A stretch of 7,453 nucleotides of DNA from a bacterium SM23_31 (GCA_001304035.1 LJUD01000142.1:1-7453); one strand, 5' to 3'. Numbered from the stretch's first letter, positions 1-6,508 are shown. The notes: generated by a model from the sequence alone, not told the origin. A program made the numbers and translations.

Positions 1-231
1 CTATATAGTCCGGAACATGATCGATATTACATTGGATCTACACGTGATTTAGAAAAACGCTTAAAGGCTCATCATAACGGCAAGGTTCGCAGTACCAAAA
101 CTTATCGTCCCTGGAAACTTGTATATTCCGAACATTTCGAAACGTACACCGAAGCACGTAAACGTGAAATTTTCTTAAAAACCGGCGCTGGACGCAAGTG
201 GATTAAAGAGGATATTAAAAAGTACGTCTAA
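1..231 (+). CDS. GIY-YIG nuclease-domain protein, 3' part (5' end outside window)
   Basis: An open frame runs from base 1 to a TAA at 229-231 (76 codons), with the start lost off the left edge. The visible protein has the second half of the GIY-YIG motif (YYIGST, residues 9-14), then the helix with the conserved arginine (DLEKRLKAHHNG, 16-27), and the later helix with the conserved glutamate (RKREIFLKT, 53-61), ending in a basic tail (GRKWIKEDIKKYV). This matches the small UPF0213/YhbQ-like single-domain GIY-YIG proteins of about 80-100 residues, so probably only the first few residues (the 'YVYIL' strand) are missing. These proteins are presumed DNA endonucleases, but their cellular role is poorly defined. 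The gene converges on the RND exporter gene with only 2 bp between the stop codons, and no GC-rich terminator hairpin is visible there. The domain call is firm; the function is not. Confidence 0.88.
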   Translation, partial: LYSPEHDRYYIGSTRDLEKRLKAHHNGKVRSTKTYRPWKLVYSEHFETYTEARKREIFLKTGAGRKWIKEDIKKYV

Positions 232-233
232 AA

Positions 234-3083
234 TCAAATCTTTTTTCTCTCGATTATCCCGATAATTCCGGGTAAAATAATTACGGTGGTCAAAAAGCAG
301 GTTCCCACTCCTATAGCGAGCGATATTCCGAACGATGCCCAGCCGCGAAAGATCGAAAATCCCAATGATCCGAAAGCGAACATTGTTGTCAATGATGTAA
401 GAAAAATCGCTTTCCCAGTGCTGGAAAACACCGTTCTGATTTTTCCTGTCCCTTCATTCAGCCAGCGATGAATGACGTGTACTCCGTCATCAATACCGAT
501 ACCGATAATCAGTGGAAGACCCATCAGGCTCATCATGTTAAACTGCATATTGAACAGACGCATCGCTCCCACCATCCAGAAAACACCACACGCCAGCGGA
601 ATCATTGCCATTAACGCATGCCGGGGATTTCGAAAATCCAGCCATAATAGTAAAAAGACAATAAACAGGGTCAAGAGTATTGCATTCCGTCCGTCACGGG
701 CAAAAATTCTCACCAGAGCGACCGTTAATGAAGGAGAACCTGTCGCTTTTTCAGTTACCCGATCCATATCGTCAACAAACCGGTCGAGCAGTTCTTTATG
801 TTCCCATAAATTTCCTGCCGGATACACAGTTACTATAAACCGGTTTCTTGATCTGTTACTGTAACGGTCCAGAATAGTTATTGGAAGCTCTTCCAGTTCT
901 ATCTGTTCAATAGAACTCATTTTAATGACAGCATCTTTAAAATAGCGGCCGAAATTTTGCTGAAATTCAGAAAGCCCTTTTTGCGCTTTTAACACATCGG
1001 ATTCAATCAATTCTCTCAGGTCCCGGATAATATTTCCTGAATCCGGGTTGTCGGGATCTCCAACAATCTCCTTGCATTTATTGTCCACTTTATCCTGACC
1101 GCCAAGAAAAGCCATATCCTGCATTTCCATAATATTCATTTCCAGACGGTCTATCTCGTTATTAATCGTGTTTAATTCTGCCGGACTTACCGTGCGTTTT
1201 ACCGGGGTGGATTGTATTTTTCTCCGTACATCCTGAATGTGGGGAATCCGTTTGTTCTGTTCTTCCGGGGAAGGCAGATACAATGAAATATCATCCGTGA
1301 GAGCCACCGAGCTCAATTCGCGGCACTGTTTTGAGAATTCACGGGATTCTTCAACATTATCAGCCAGAATCAGCCCGTATTCAATGTTTAAGTCAAATTT
1401 TTCAAGAACTGTATCCATTAGAGCGATCGATGTGAGTCCCTCTGGTTCCAGATTCATGTAATTGTGATCATAAGTGATTTTAAGCGCCGACCAGACGAGT
1501 ACTATAGTTACAATGCAGGAGGCTATAATTGTAAAAACATATCTTTTGCTGAGCGTTTCTCCTACCCTGCCAAGAAATTGAAAAGAAATGTCCCGCTGAA
1601 CAAATCTCTTTTTTCCTATTTTAGCTTCGCGTTTTCTATCTACAATCCGTTCTCTCAGTACAAGCATGACCGGTAAAAAAAACATGGTAGCCAAAAGGAT
1701 CGAAATCAGACCAATTCCTATGACGATTCCCAGTTCCCGCATTCCGCGTGCCTGGCTGATAATGAGAGATAAAAATGCACATGCCGTTGTTGCCGCACCG
1801 GTAATAATGCCCTTTCCGCTTTTTAAATATGTATTCTCCAGAGCGTCAAGTATACTCTCTCCGGCTGCCCGCCGTTCTGTGAAACCTGAAATCAGATGTA
1901 TGGCGAAATCAATTCCAAGCCCGAGTATAATGACCGACATCATTGACGTTACCATATTTAGCTGACCGACAGCTATCCATGACGCACCCAGTGCCCATAC
2001 AACACCGACAATAAGCGTTAGTAATGCCAGAAACGGCGACACCCACATCCTGAATGACAACATTAGCAGTATTAAAATGACAATAAGAGCAATAAGTGTA
2101 GACGAGCCTATTGCTTCTTTACTATACGTTTCTTCATCATGTTCCCGGGCAATTGATCCACTGATTCCAGCCGTAATATCCGGATACTTTTTCAACTGTT
2201 CGTCAACCAGCTCCTGGACTGATACTGCGGCAATATTAAGGAGGTCCCTGTCCATAATGGTAAAGTTTGGGATTGCGATCATGACGAGCGCTTTTTTATC
2301 ATAAGACAGCATATACGGTTCGCCAAACAGAAGTTTATCTGCTGCTCTCTGTATTTCTTCTTCCGGGATATTCTCCCTCCGCACAACACTCTGTACTGAA
2401 AAAACAAGATTTTGTATTCCGTCTAGAAATGCCCATGCCCCGTCCTCTTTTTCGCGTGTTGAAATTGATTCTTCCTGTCCAACGTACTCTTTTTCCATTG
2501 AGTTGTTATAGTTTGTTAACAGTCCCGATAAATTCGGGTCCATGAATACATCTTTAATATTTTTCAGATCATCTTCTTTAACCAGCATTAACATATGGTT
2601 CTTTAAAAAACCTATTTCCGCCTTATAATCGACGTGTTGAAACAATTTCCTGTCTATTCGGGATTGCAGTGCATTTATTTCGGATTCGAGCTCTGTTATT
2701 TCCAGCTCATCATCCCCATTCGATCGTAATTTCTCTATTCTTTCCTGAAGATTGTCTATCTCTTCCTTATTCGACTCATTTTGACTGTTATCCCGTAGTT
2801 CCAAAATATGTGGAGCAAGCTCGTCGGCGAACTCTTTGATCCTTTCTTCATGACCCTGTACCACAACAGTAAGATTGGTGGCTGTAGCAAATTCATCAAT
2901 TATTTTATTAAACTGAATAACTTTGCTGTCACCTTCCGGAAGCAGGTCCGATGTCTGCATGGTAATGCTTAATCGGGATGCTAATCCGCCCAGTATAACA
3001 GTCGCAATTATAACCATCAGCAGCACTCTCCACGGATGGGCAGCATGCCAGTGCGCTAATTTCTTCAATATGGTTTCTCTCAC
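234..3083 (-). CDS. RND-superfamily exporter, MMPL/HAE3 type (COG1033-like), 12 TM
   Basis: The protein of about 949 residues has the duplicated RND layout. TM1 is near 20-35, followed by a large periplasmic loop to about 326. TM2-6 lie at 327-476, TM7 at 515-535, a second large loop runs to about 799, and TM8-12 lie at 800-944. Each half carries the same marks: LPEGD (48-52) and EPEG (546-549) just after the first helix, and GLGIDFAIHL (388-397) and GIGIDDGVHVIH (861-872) in TM4/TM10, with acidic residues where RND pumps relay protons. Family members export hydrophobic molecules; HpnN (hopanoids) is the studied relative. Both loops contain heptad-like charged stretches (about 102-147 and 634-658). 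Start choice: GTG at 3083 has GGAG at 3092-3095, 8 nt upstream. The longer GTG at 3107 (957 aa) has no Shine-Dalgarno sequence and sits against the inverted repeat. It is the last gene of the operon. The substrate cannot be read from sequence. Confidence 0.93.
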   Translation of the reverse strand: MRETILKKLAHWHAAHPWRVLLMVIIATVILGGLASRLSITMQTSDLLPEGDSKVIQFNKIIDEFATATNLTVVVQGHEERIKEFADELAPHILELRDNSQNESNKEEIDNLQERIEKLRSNGDDELEITELESEINALQSRIDRKLFQHVDYKAEIGFLKNHMLMLVKEDDLKNIKDVFMDPNLSGLLTNYNNSMEKEYVGQEESISTREKEDGAWAFLDGIQNLVFSVQSVVRRENIPEEEIQRAADKLLFGEPYMLSYDKKALVMIAIPNFTIMDRDLLNIAAVSVQELVDEQLKKYPDITAGISGSIAREHDEETYSKEAIGSSTLIALIVILILLMLSFRMWVSPFLALLTLIVGVVWALGASWIAVGQLNMVTSMMSVIILGLGIDFAIHLISGFTERRAAGESILDALENTYLKSGKGIITGAATTACAFLSLIISQARGMRELGIVIGIGLISILLATMFFLPVMLVLRERIVDRKREAKIGKKRFVQRDISFQFLGRVGETLSKRYVFTIIASCIVTIVLVWSALKITYDHNYMNLEPEGLTSIALMDTVLEKFDLNIEYGLILADNVEESREFSKQCRELSSVALTDDISLYLPSPEEQNKRIPHIQDVRRKIQSTPVKRTVSPAELNTINNEIDRLEMNIMEMQDMAFLGGQDKVDNKCKEIVGDPDNPDSGNIIRDLRELIESDVLKAQKGLSEFQQNFGRYFKDAVIKMSSIEQIELEELPITILDRYSNRSRNRFIVTVYPAGNLWEHKELLDRFVDDMDRVTEKATGSPSLTVALVRIFARDGRNAILLTLFIVFLLLWLDFRNPRHALMAMIPLACGVFWMVGAMRLFNMQFNMMSLMGLPLIIGIGIDDGVHVIHRWLNEGTGKIRTVFSSTGKAIFLTSLTTMFAFGSLGFSIFRGWASFGISLAIGVGTCFLTTVIILPGIIGIIERKKI

Positions 3084-3091
3084 TAAATATT

Positions 3092-3095
3092 CTCC
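3092..3095 (-). promoter_or_regulatory. Ribosome binding site that decides the RND exporter start
   Basis: On the minus strand GGAG lies 8 nt before the GTG at 3083-3081. The alternative in-frame GTG at 3107-3105 is preceded by an A-rich stretch and the arm of the inverted repeat, without any purine-rich Shine-Dalgarno sequence. Starting at 3083 gives MRETILKKLAHWHAAHPW followed directly by TM1, the usual short cytoplasmic lead of RND proteins. Confidence 0.6.
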
Positions 3096-3111
3096 GCTGT
3101 AATTCACATTT

Positions 3112-3200
3112 TTTTAGACAGGATAACAGGATAAAAAAGAATTGTTTTAAATTTACTATGCTCCGGTTTATCATGTTTATCCTGTAAATCCTGTCTAAAA
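3112..3200. repeat. Imperfect long inverted repeat between barrel and exporter genes
   Basis: The left arm is 3112-3135 (TTTTAGACAGGAT, then AACAGGATAAA). The right arm is 3176-3200, whose reverse complement reads TTTTAGACAGGAT, then TTACAGGATAAA. The arms differ by one inserted base and one substitution, and the spacer of about 40 bp is AT-rich. Inside each arm the unit ACAGGAT occurs twice, so the element is both an inverted and a short direct repeat. As RNA it could fold into a stem of more than 20 bp just upstream of the exporter's ribosome binding site. The two-unit 'ACAGGAT' pattern resembles dispersed intergenic repeats of some environmental bacteria, but only one copy is in this window, so dispersal is an inference. 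It might be a REP-like or MITE-like insertion, an mRNA stability or processing element, or a partial terminator. It lacks a GC-rich stem, which argues against a strong intrinsic terminator. Confidence 0.85.
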
Positions 3201-3223
3201 TAGTATTTAAAGATTAGCATTAA

Positions 3224-4414
3224 TTAAAAATAGATCCGAGCCCGAAGTAGTCCTCCATTTCCCGTATTTTTGGCAAAAACTTTTCCTTCTCTGCCAAAAT
3301 TAAAATTCAGATAAGCCATAATGTCCACATTTACCGAGAAACTATAGTTAAAAGTAGGAACTAAAGCCAGGCTGTTGTCGGAAATACTATAGATGCTTGA
3401 AAGGCCCATGCTTAAAAAATCCGTAGCCGGGTGCTGGATAAAGCTGTAGATTTGATCGCGGGATATTGCTTTTTGTTCTGCAGCAAACTGCCGCATCCAA
3501 TCATTGATATTGTATTGTTCAAAATCTGTCTTTCCTAACGTATTCCGGTAAAATTCCACCATTATATATGTTTGAAAATCAAACGTATAATCAGTACCGA
3601 CCACGAGTTCATGGAAATCTTTTGAATTCTCCATTTTGTTATATCCGTATTCTGCCCAAACTCCTAATCCTAAAAGCTCGCCGGCAGTGCTTGCTCCCAA
3701 GAGCCGCCGTTTTTCGGGCAATTCCGGGAAAGCCGTATCTGTCGTGTCAAGTTGTGTATAATCATGAAACCGCCAGAGTTTTTCGATTGCGATAAGAGAA
3801 TAATCAAAATGTGAAATCCGCCCCTTGAACCGGAATAATTTGGCGGAATTTCTCCATGTATCCTCCGGCGAATAGAGCGCTGTAAGCGTGTATATGGAAC
3901 CCAGCGGCACATCCATTCGCACAGCATTATGACCAGGCTGCTCATACGTCGGGTCGAGGACATCTTTTATATTAAAAACATCCATCGGATTCCAGACATA
4001 ACCTGTGCCCAATGAAATTTGTTGTTTCCCTACTGTCAGGTCTAAATTTTCAAAAGTTAGTCTTATATATGCATTATCGAGAAAATTTCTATCGGAAAAT
4101 GGAATTACGTAATATGATTCCATGTCTTGAGAGACTTTAGAAGTTATGCCGGAAGATAAAAAATCCAGTACATTCCATTCGGTTTTGCCGTGATATGTGA
4201 TATAATCAAAATTTGCCGCAAACGTAACGTTTTCATAGAAACCGGATTTTATATCCACCCGCAGCTTATTAGAATAAAGCTGGTTGAAATCGCTTTTGAT
4301 TTTTGCACCCATTATTTGCGATTCGAAATATCCGAATAACTCCACCTCCTCCTGTGCCATAAGAGGAGATACGTAAAAAGAAAGAAATAGCAGTAGAGAA
4401 ATCCATTTTTTCAT
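3224..4414 (-). CDS. Predicted outer-membrane beta-barrel protein (DUF1302/porin-like)
   Basis: The 396-residue protein begins with a clear signal peptide (MKKWISLLLFLSFYVSPLMA, cleavage about A20-Q21). It continues with alternating polar/aromatic strands and ends ARIYF, the terminal aromatic expected of BAM-inserted barrels. The central motif DNAYIRLTFENLDLTVGKQQ (113-132), then ISLGTGYVWNPMDVF (133-147) and GHNAVR (161-166), is the 'GRQ-I-WGTG-NP-D' signature seen in DUF1302-like and related outer-membrane proteins. It should reside in the outer membrane, possibly as a channel or acceptor site. The ATG at 4414-4412 overlaps the TGA of the LolA-like gene by 4 nt, implying translational coupling; an AAAGGGG stretch lies 9 nt upstream. 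Location and barrel nature are well supported. The exact family and the transported substrate are not, and no specific ligand site is recognisable. Confidence 0.82.
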   Translation of the reverse strand: MKKWISLLLFLSFYVSPLMAQEEVELFGYFESQIMGAKIKSDFNQLYSNKLRVDIKSGFYENVTFAANFDYITYHGKTEWNVLDFLSSGITSKVSQDMESYYVIPFSDRNFLDNAYIRLTFENLDLTVGKQQISLGTGYVWNPMDVFNIKDVLDPTYEQPGHNAVRMDVPLGSIYTLTALYSPEDTWRNSAKLFRFKGRISHFDYSLIAIEKLWRFHDYTQLDTTDTAFPELPEKRRLLGASTAGELLGLGVWAEYGYNKMENSKDFHELVVGTDYTFDFQTYIMVEFYRNTLGKTDFEQYNINDWMRQFAAEQKAISRDQIYSFIQHPATDFLSMGLSSIYSISDNSLALVPTFNYSFSVNVDIMAYLNFNFGREGKVFAKNTGNGGLLRARIYF

Positions 4415-5172
4415 TTTTTAAGACCCCTTTCCGTAAACATCTCATCATCCAACGGGATATTATATTTTACTTCAAGAAGTTCTATTTCCGTTTGCGTGTT
4501 GTCATTTTTGTTATACATAACTACTTTCATTGCGGTCGGAATATTATCGATAGTACGAATATCACTTTGGACCAATCTTTTTTCAGACAGGTCAGGATCA
4601 TCTTCGTCATAATAATCGATAACTATGGGGACAAAATTCTCTTTAATGATCCACATGATTAATCTTGAATAAGAGATGTCGACATTCGGTTTGCGGGTCA
4701 GTTCAAGCTTATAACAATCATGATCCTCCATTTTTTCGTCTTCAAGCCTTTTCGGACTGAAATCCGTGATAAACACGTCTCCGCCCCCCATATCTTCATA
4801 GGAAAAATCACTTCCCTGCATTTTCTGTTTTTTGGCATGTGTGGCAAGCTTTCGAACCCGCTGCGTGCGTGGAAAGTACATCCAAATATCATCGGCATGA
4901 TTCAGCATCAACGTCGCCTGGTCCTTGACACGACTTGGCTCCAGATAACGTACAAGATTTTTCTCACCTTTGTCTTTGCTCCACGATTCATATACAAATG
5001 TTCGATTACTGCCGGAGGTGGTTACAATAGTCATCATTGCCTTTCCGTAACTTGTTTGAGGATTGAACAATTCATTTACTTTTTGAATGATGTCTTCACC
5101 CGATAGCTGTTGGCTGAATGAAACCGTTGCCAATAGCAAAATAACCAACCATGATATTATTATGCTTTTCAT
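4411..5172 (-). CDS. LolA-like periplasmic protein (outer membrane lipoprotein-sorting family)
   Basis: The mature part follows a signal peptide (MKSIIISWLVILLLATVSFS, cleavage near S20-Q21) without a lipobox cysteine, so a soluble periplasmic protein is expected. The 253-residue length and the motifs WMYFPRTQRVRKL (97-109) and GSDFSYEDM (120-128) are hallmarks of the 'LolA_like' family (PF17131/COG2834 type). This family has the LolA/LolB half-barrel fold with a hydrophobic cavity and is often encoded beside COG1033 RND proteins. It is therefore probably a carrier for a lipid or acyl-bearing molecule between the pump and the outer membrane; it is not the housekeeping LolA itself. Start choice: ATG at 5172-5170 has GGAGG at 5180-5184, 7 nt upstream. 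An in-frame ATG at 5190 would add six residues ahead of the signal peptide and place that GGAGG inside the coding region. It is the first gene of the operon and overlaps the barrel gene by 4 nt. Confidence 0.88.
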   Translation of the reverse strand: MKSIIISWLVILLLATVSFSQQLSGEDIIQKVNELFNPQTSYGKAMMTIVTTSGSNRTFVYESWSKDKGEKNLVRYLEPSRVKDQATLMLNHADDIWMYFPRTQRVRKLATHAKKQKMQGSDFSYEDMGGGDVFITDFSPKRLEDEKMEDHDCYKLELTRKPNVDISYSRLIMWIIKENFVPIVIDYYDEDDPDLSEKRLVQSDIRTIDNIPTAMKVVMYNKNDNTQTEIELLEVKYNIPLDDEMFTERGLKK

Positions 5173-5375
5173 TGAATATCCTCCGATCATTGTTTTTAAA
5201 CTTTTTTAATGCTCATTTATTGCACTCTAAAGATTCAATGTTCTCAAATAAACACGATATAAGTGAAATCCGTTCCTATAATATATCCTTTTGAAAGTAG
5301 AGGCGGTTAAAACTTCATCATGTAAAATAAAAAACCCATATTTCATTCCCGGTCAATTATTTTTACCGAGCAGTT
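5173..5375 (-). promoter_or_regulatory. Leader/promoter region of the LolA-barrel-RND operon
   Basis: About 200 AT-rich bases separate the downstream operator from the first operon gene, with no ORF worth calling. Several weak sigma-70-like pairs exist on the minus strand: TTGACC at 5356-5351 with TTTTAT 18 bp further on, and TTGAGA with TGCAAT nearer the gene. None is convincing. A short hairpin CGGT...ACCG lies just inside the operator. The operon promoter must be here or at the operator, but its position cannot be fixed from sequence. Confidence 0.4.
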
Positions 5376-5394
5376 ATGACTGACTGTCAGTCAT
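5376..5394. promoter_or_regulatory. TetR operator copy 1 (between tetR and the envelope operon)
   Basis: ATGACTGACTGTCAGTCAT is a perfect 9-1-9 palindrome, and the outer T/A pair (5375/5395) extends it to 21 bp. The same 19 bp, plus the next two bases AT, recur at 6072-6092 in front of tetR. Size and symmetry fit a TetR-dimer site. It lies 39 bp downstream of the tetR stop codon and about 200 bp upstream of the LolA-like start. No clear -10/-35 pair overlaps it here, unlike the copy at tetR, so the mode of control of the operon is an inference. Confidence 0.8.
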
Positions 5395-5432
5395 ATAGTT
5401 AACAAAAAAATATTCCTTTGCATGGGGACATA

Positions 5433-6050
5433 CTAAAATTGCAGTTCGAATTTATAGTCTTTTACTCTAAGCACTCTACTCATGCATAATTCGATAGTGA
5501 TACGCATTCTCTCACGCCGCCTGGAATTGGCTGTAATAATGTCAGCCTGATGCAACATATAAACTAAGCTTGCAACTAAAAACTCTGCGGTTTCAGTAGG
5601 ACACGAAACATCAAAGCGTCCTTCTGCCATTCCGGCTGCTATCACTCCGGTCAGAATGGGAATAAGTCTTGCTGTAATCATTTTACCTACTTTATCATAC
5701 AGGAAAATGTTACTTTCCTGATGCATATATGCTTGAACTTCATCCTTATCGGTGCCATAGCGAAAAAGAATATTTATTATTTCGTTGAGCCGTTCTGCTG
5801 CTTCAACATTTTTTATGCCGGCTATGTTTAGCAGTTTATTCATTAATACCGAGATGTTTTTTTCTACCACAGCTTCTAAAATGTCGCTTTTCGAGAAGAA
5901 ATGGTAATAAAACGTCCCCTGTGCAACATTGATTCCCTTAACAATATCGCTGACAGACGTTTTTTCGTATCCCTTTTTTAGAAAAAGACGCTCGGCAGAA
6001 TCAATCAACTCCTGTTTTCGTTTTTCCGGGTCTTTTGTAACACGTACCAT
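5433..6050 (-). CDS. TetR/AcrR-family transcriptional repressor
   Basis: The 205-residue protein has the N-terminal TetR DNA-binding domain. The first helix KRKQELIDSAERLFLKKGYE (10-29) is followed by the helix-turn-helix TSVSDIVKGINVAQGTFYYH (31-50) and the KSDILEAVV linker helix (54-62). The remaining 140 residues form the variable helical ligand domain, ending in a basic stretch NSRRRERMR. The ATG at 6050 is preceded by AGGAG with 7 nt spacing, a strong ribosome binding site. A palindromic operator lies 22 bp upstream of the start, against the gene's own -10, and an identical copy lies just downstream before the envelope operon. This indicates autorepression and control of the LolA-barrel-RND operon. 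TetR proteins usually release DNA on binding a small hydrophobic ligand, plausibly the exported compound or a precursor; that ligand is unknown. Confidence 0.95.
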   Translation of the reverse strand: MVRVTKDPEKRKQELIDSAERLFLKKGYEKTSVSDIVKGINVAQGTFYYHFFSKSDILEAVVEKNISVLMNKLLNIAGIKNVEAAERLNEIINILFRYGTDKDEVQAYMHQESNIFLYDKVGKMITARLIPILTGVIAAGMAEGRFDVSCPTETAEFLVASLVYMLHQADIITANSRRRERMRITIELCMSRVLRVKDYKFELQF

Positions 6051-6071
6051 TTAATAGCTCCTGTTTTATTA

Positions 6072-6090
6072 ATGACTGACTGTCAGTCAT
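6072..6090. promoter_or_regulatory. TetR operator copy 2 (tetR autoregulation)
   Basis: This is the same perfect 19-bp palindrome ATGACTGACTGTCAGTCAT as at 5376-5394. It begins right after the -10 hexamer of the tetR promoter (6096-6091), so it covers the expected transcription start near 6084. A dimer bound here would block initiation directly, the classical autorepressor arrangement. Confidence 0.88.
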
Positions 6091-6119
6091 ATATTAAAAA
6101 TTTATATTTTGATTGTCAA
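6091..6119 (-). promoter_or_regulatory. Sigma-70-type promoter of tetR
   Basis: Read on the minus strand, TTGACA (6119-6114) is a perfect -35. It is separated by 17 bp from TAATAT (6096-6091), a -10 with four of six consensus bases. The expected start is about 6084, inside the operator, giving a leader of roughly 34 nt before the ATG at 6050. Confidence 0.78.
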
Positions 6120-6479
6120 GTATCTTTTTCAAAAAAATCAAATTAGATTTTAAAATTTTTTAAAATGATGAGATTTTACCCATGTTTTAAAAAATGTTAG
6201 CTTCCCAACCGGACGAAAACATTTTACAAAATGAGGCAAAATTTCAAGTTTTTATTCTTTTCAAATGAAATACCGGCTATCCCGAAGGAAAAGCTTACGC
6301 CAAAGAGATGGCATTTAGCCAATGCCATAAAATACAACATGTTACGCACGGTTAGGAGCTGCATAATTTAGTGTTTCTGCAATTTATTAATACACAGAAT
6401 GTTAAGAGTTTTGTAAAATCCTATAATATTGGAAATCAGAAAAAATTTGCAAGAACTTAAAATAAGAACCCAAAAAAAC
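6120..6479. other. Non-coding AT-rich spacer between divergent tetR and rpmH promoters
   Basis: No plausible ORF with a ribosome binding site is present on either strand. The left part (6120-6260) is strongly AT-rich, with A/T runs and a repeated ATTTTAAAAT-like decamer (6147-6166). A patch of clearly higher GC (about 6271-6361) contains the hairpin listed separately. Only one poor DnaA-box-like nonamer is seen (TAATACACA, 6388-6396), so an origin is not supported. The region may hold upstream promoter elements or a small RNA, but nothing identifiable. Confidence 0.6.
6308..6328. repeat. Short perfect hairpin (8-bp stem, 5-nt loop)
   Basis: ATGGCATT (6308-6315) and AATGCCAT (6321-6328) are exact inverted copies around the loop TAGCC, inside the GC-richer patch of an otherwise AT-rich spacer. 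No U-run follows on either strand, so it does not look like an intrinsic terminator. It could be part of a small RNA, a protein site, or the remnant of an inserted element. Confidence 0.5.
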
Positions 6480-6508
6480 TTGGAAAACAGAAATTTTTGT
6501 GTTATTTT
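6480..6508 (+). promoter_or_regulatory. Candidate promoter of the rpmH-rnpA-yidD-yidC cluster
   Basis: TTGGAA (6480-6485) and TATTTT (6503-6508) are spaced by 17 bp, and a TG one base before the -10 (TGTTATTTT) makes an extended -10. Transcription would start near 6515, about 50 nt before the rpmH ATG. Each hexamer matches four of six consensus bases, so the assignment is tentative. Confidence 0.4.

Noticed and set aside
225..275. Terminator between the convergent GIY-YIG and exporter genes
   Set aside because: There is a T-run at 240-246 but no GC-rich stem before it. The CCCG...CGGG pairing at about 258-272 is short and lies within exporter coding sequence.
472..864. 130-aa plus-strand frame and other plus-strand frames inside the exporter gene
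   Set aside because: They lie wholly antisense to a clear RND gene, have no family features and are best explained as shadows.
2929..3174. 81-aa reading frame on the minus strand starting inside the inverted repeat
   Set aside because: It is out of frame with the exporter N-terminus, begins in the repeat spacer, has no ribosome binding site, and its sequence is what frame-shifted exporter coding gives.
4720..5106. 128-aa plus-strand frame antisense to the LolA-like gene
   Set aside because: No ribosome binding site or recognisable domain is present; the opposite strand encodes a convincing protein with signal peptide and family motifs.
5376..5394. Palindrome as an intrinsic terminator of tetR
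   Set aside because: No U-run follows on the minus strand, and the identical sequence in front of tetR is far better explained as an operator.
6265..6318. Possible 17-aa peptide starting at ATG 6265
   Set aside because: It is very short, lacks a Shine-Dalgarno sequence, and ends within the hairpin; nothing supports translation.
6341..6361. GTTAGGAGC resembling an integron attC core site
   Set aside because: The heptamer does not fit GTTRRRY fully, and no matching inverse core or flanking cassette gene is present.
6388..6396. Possible DnaA box (TAATACACA) suggesting oriC
   Set aside because: It is a single site with a mismatch to TTATNCACA, with no further boxes in the spacer and no dnaA nearby.
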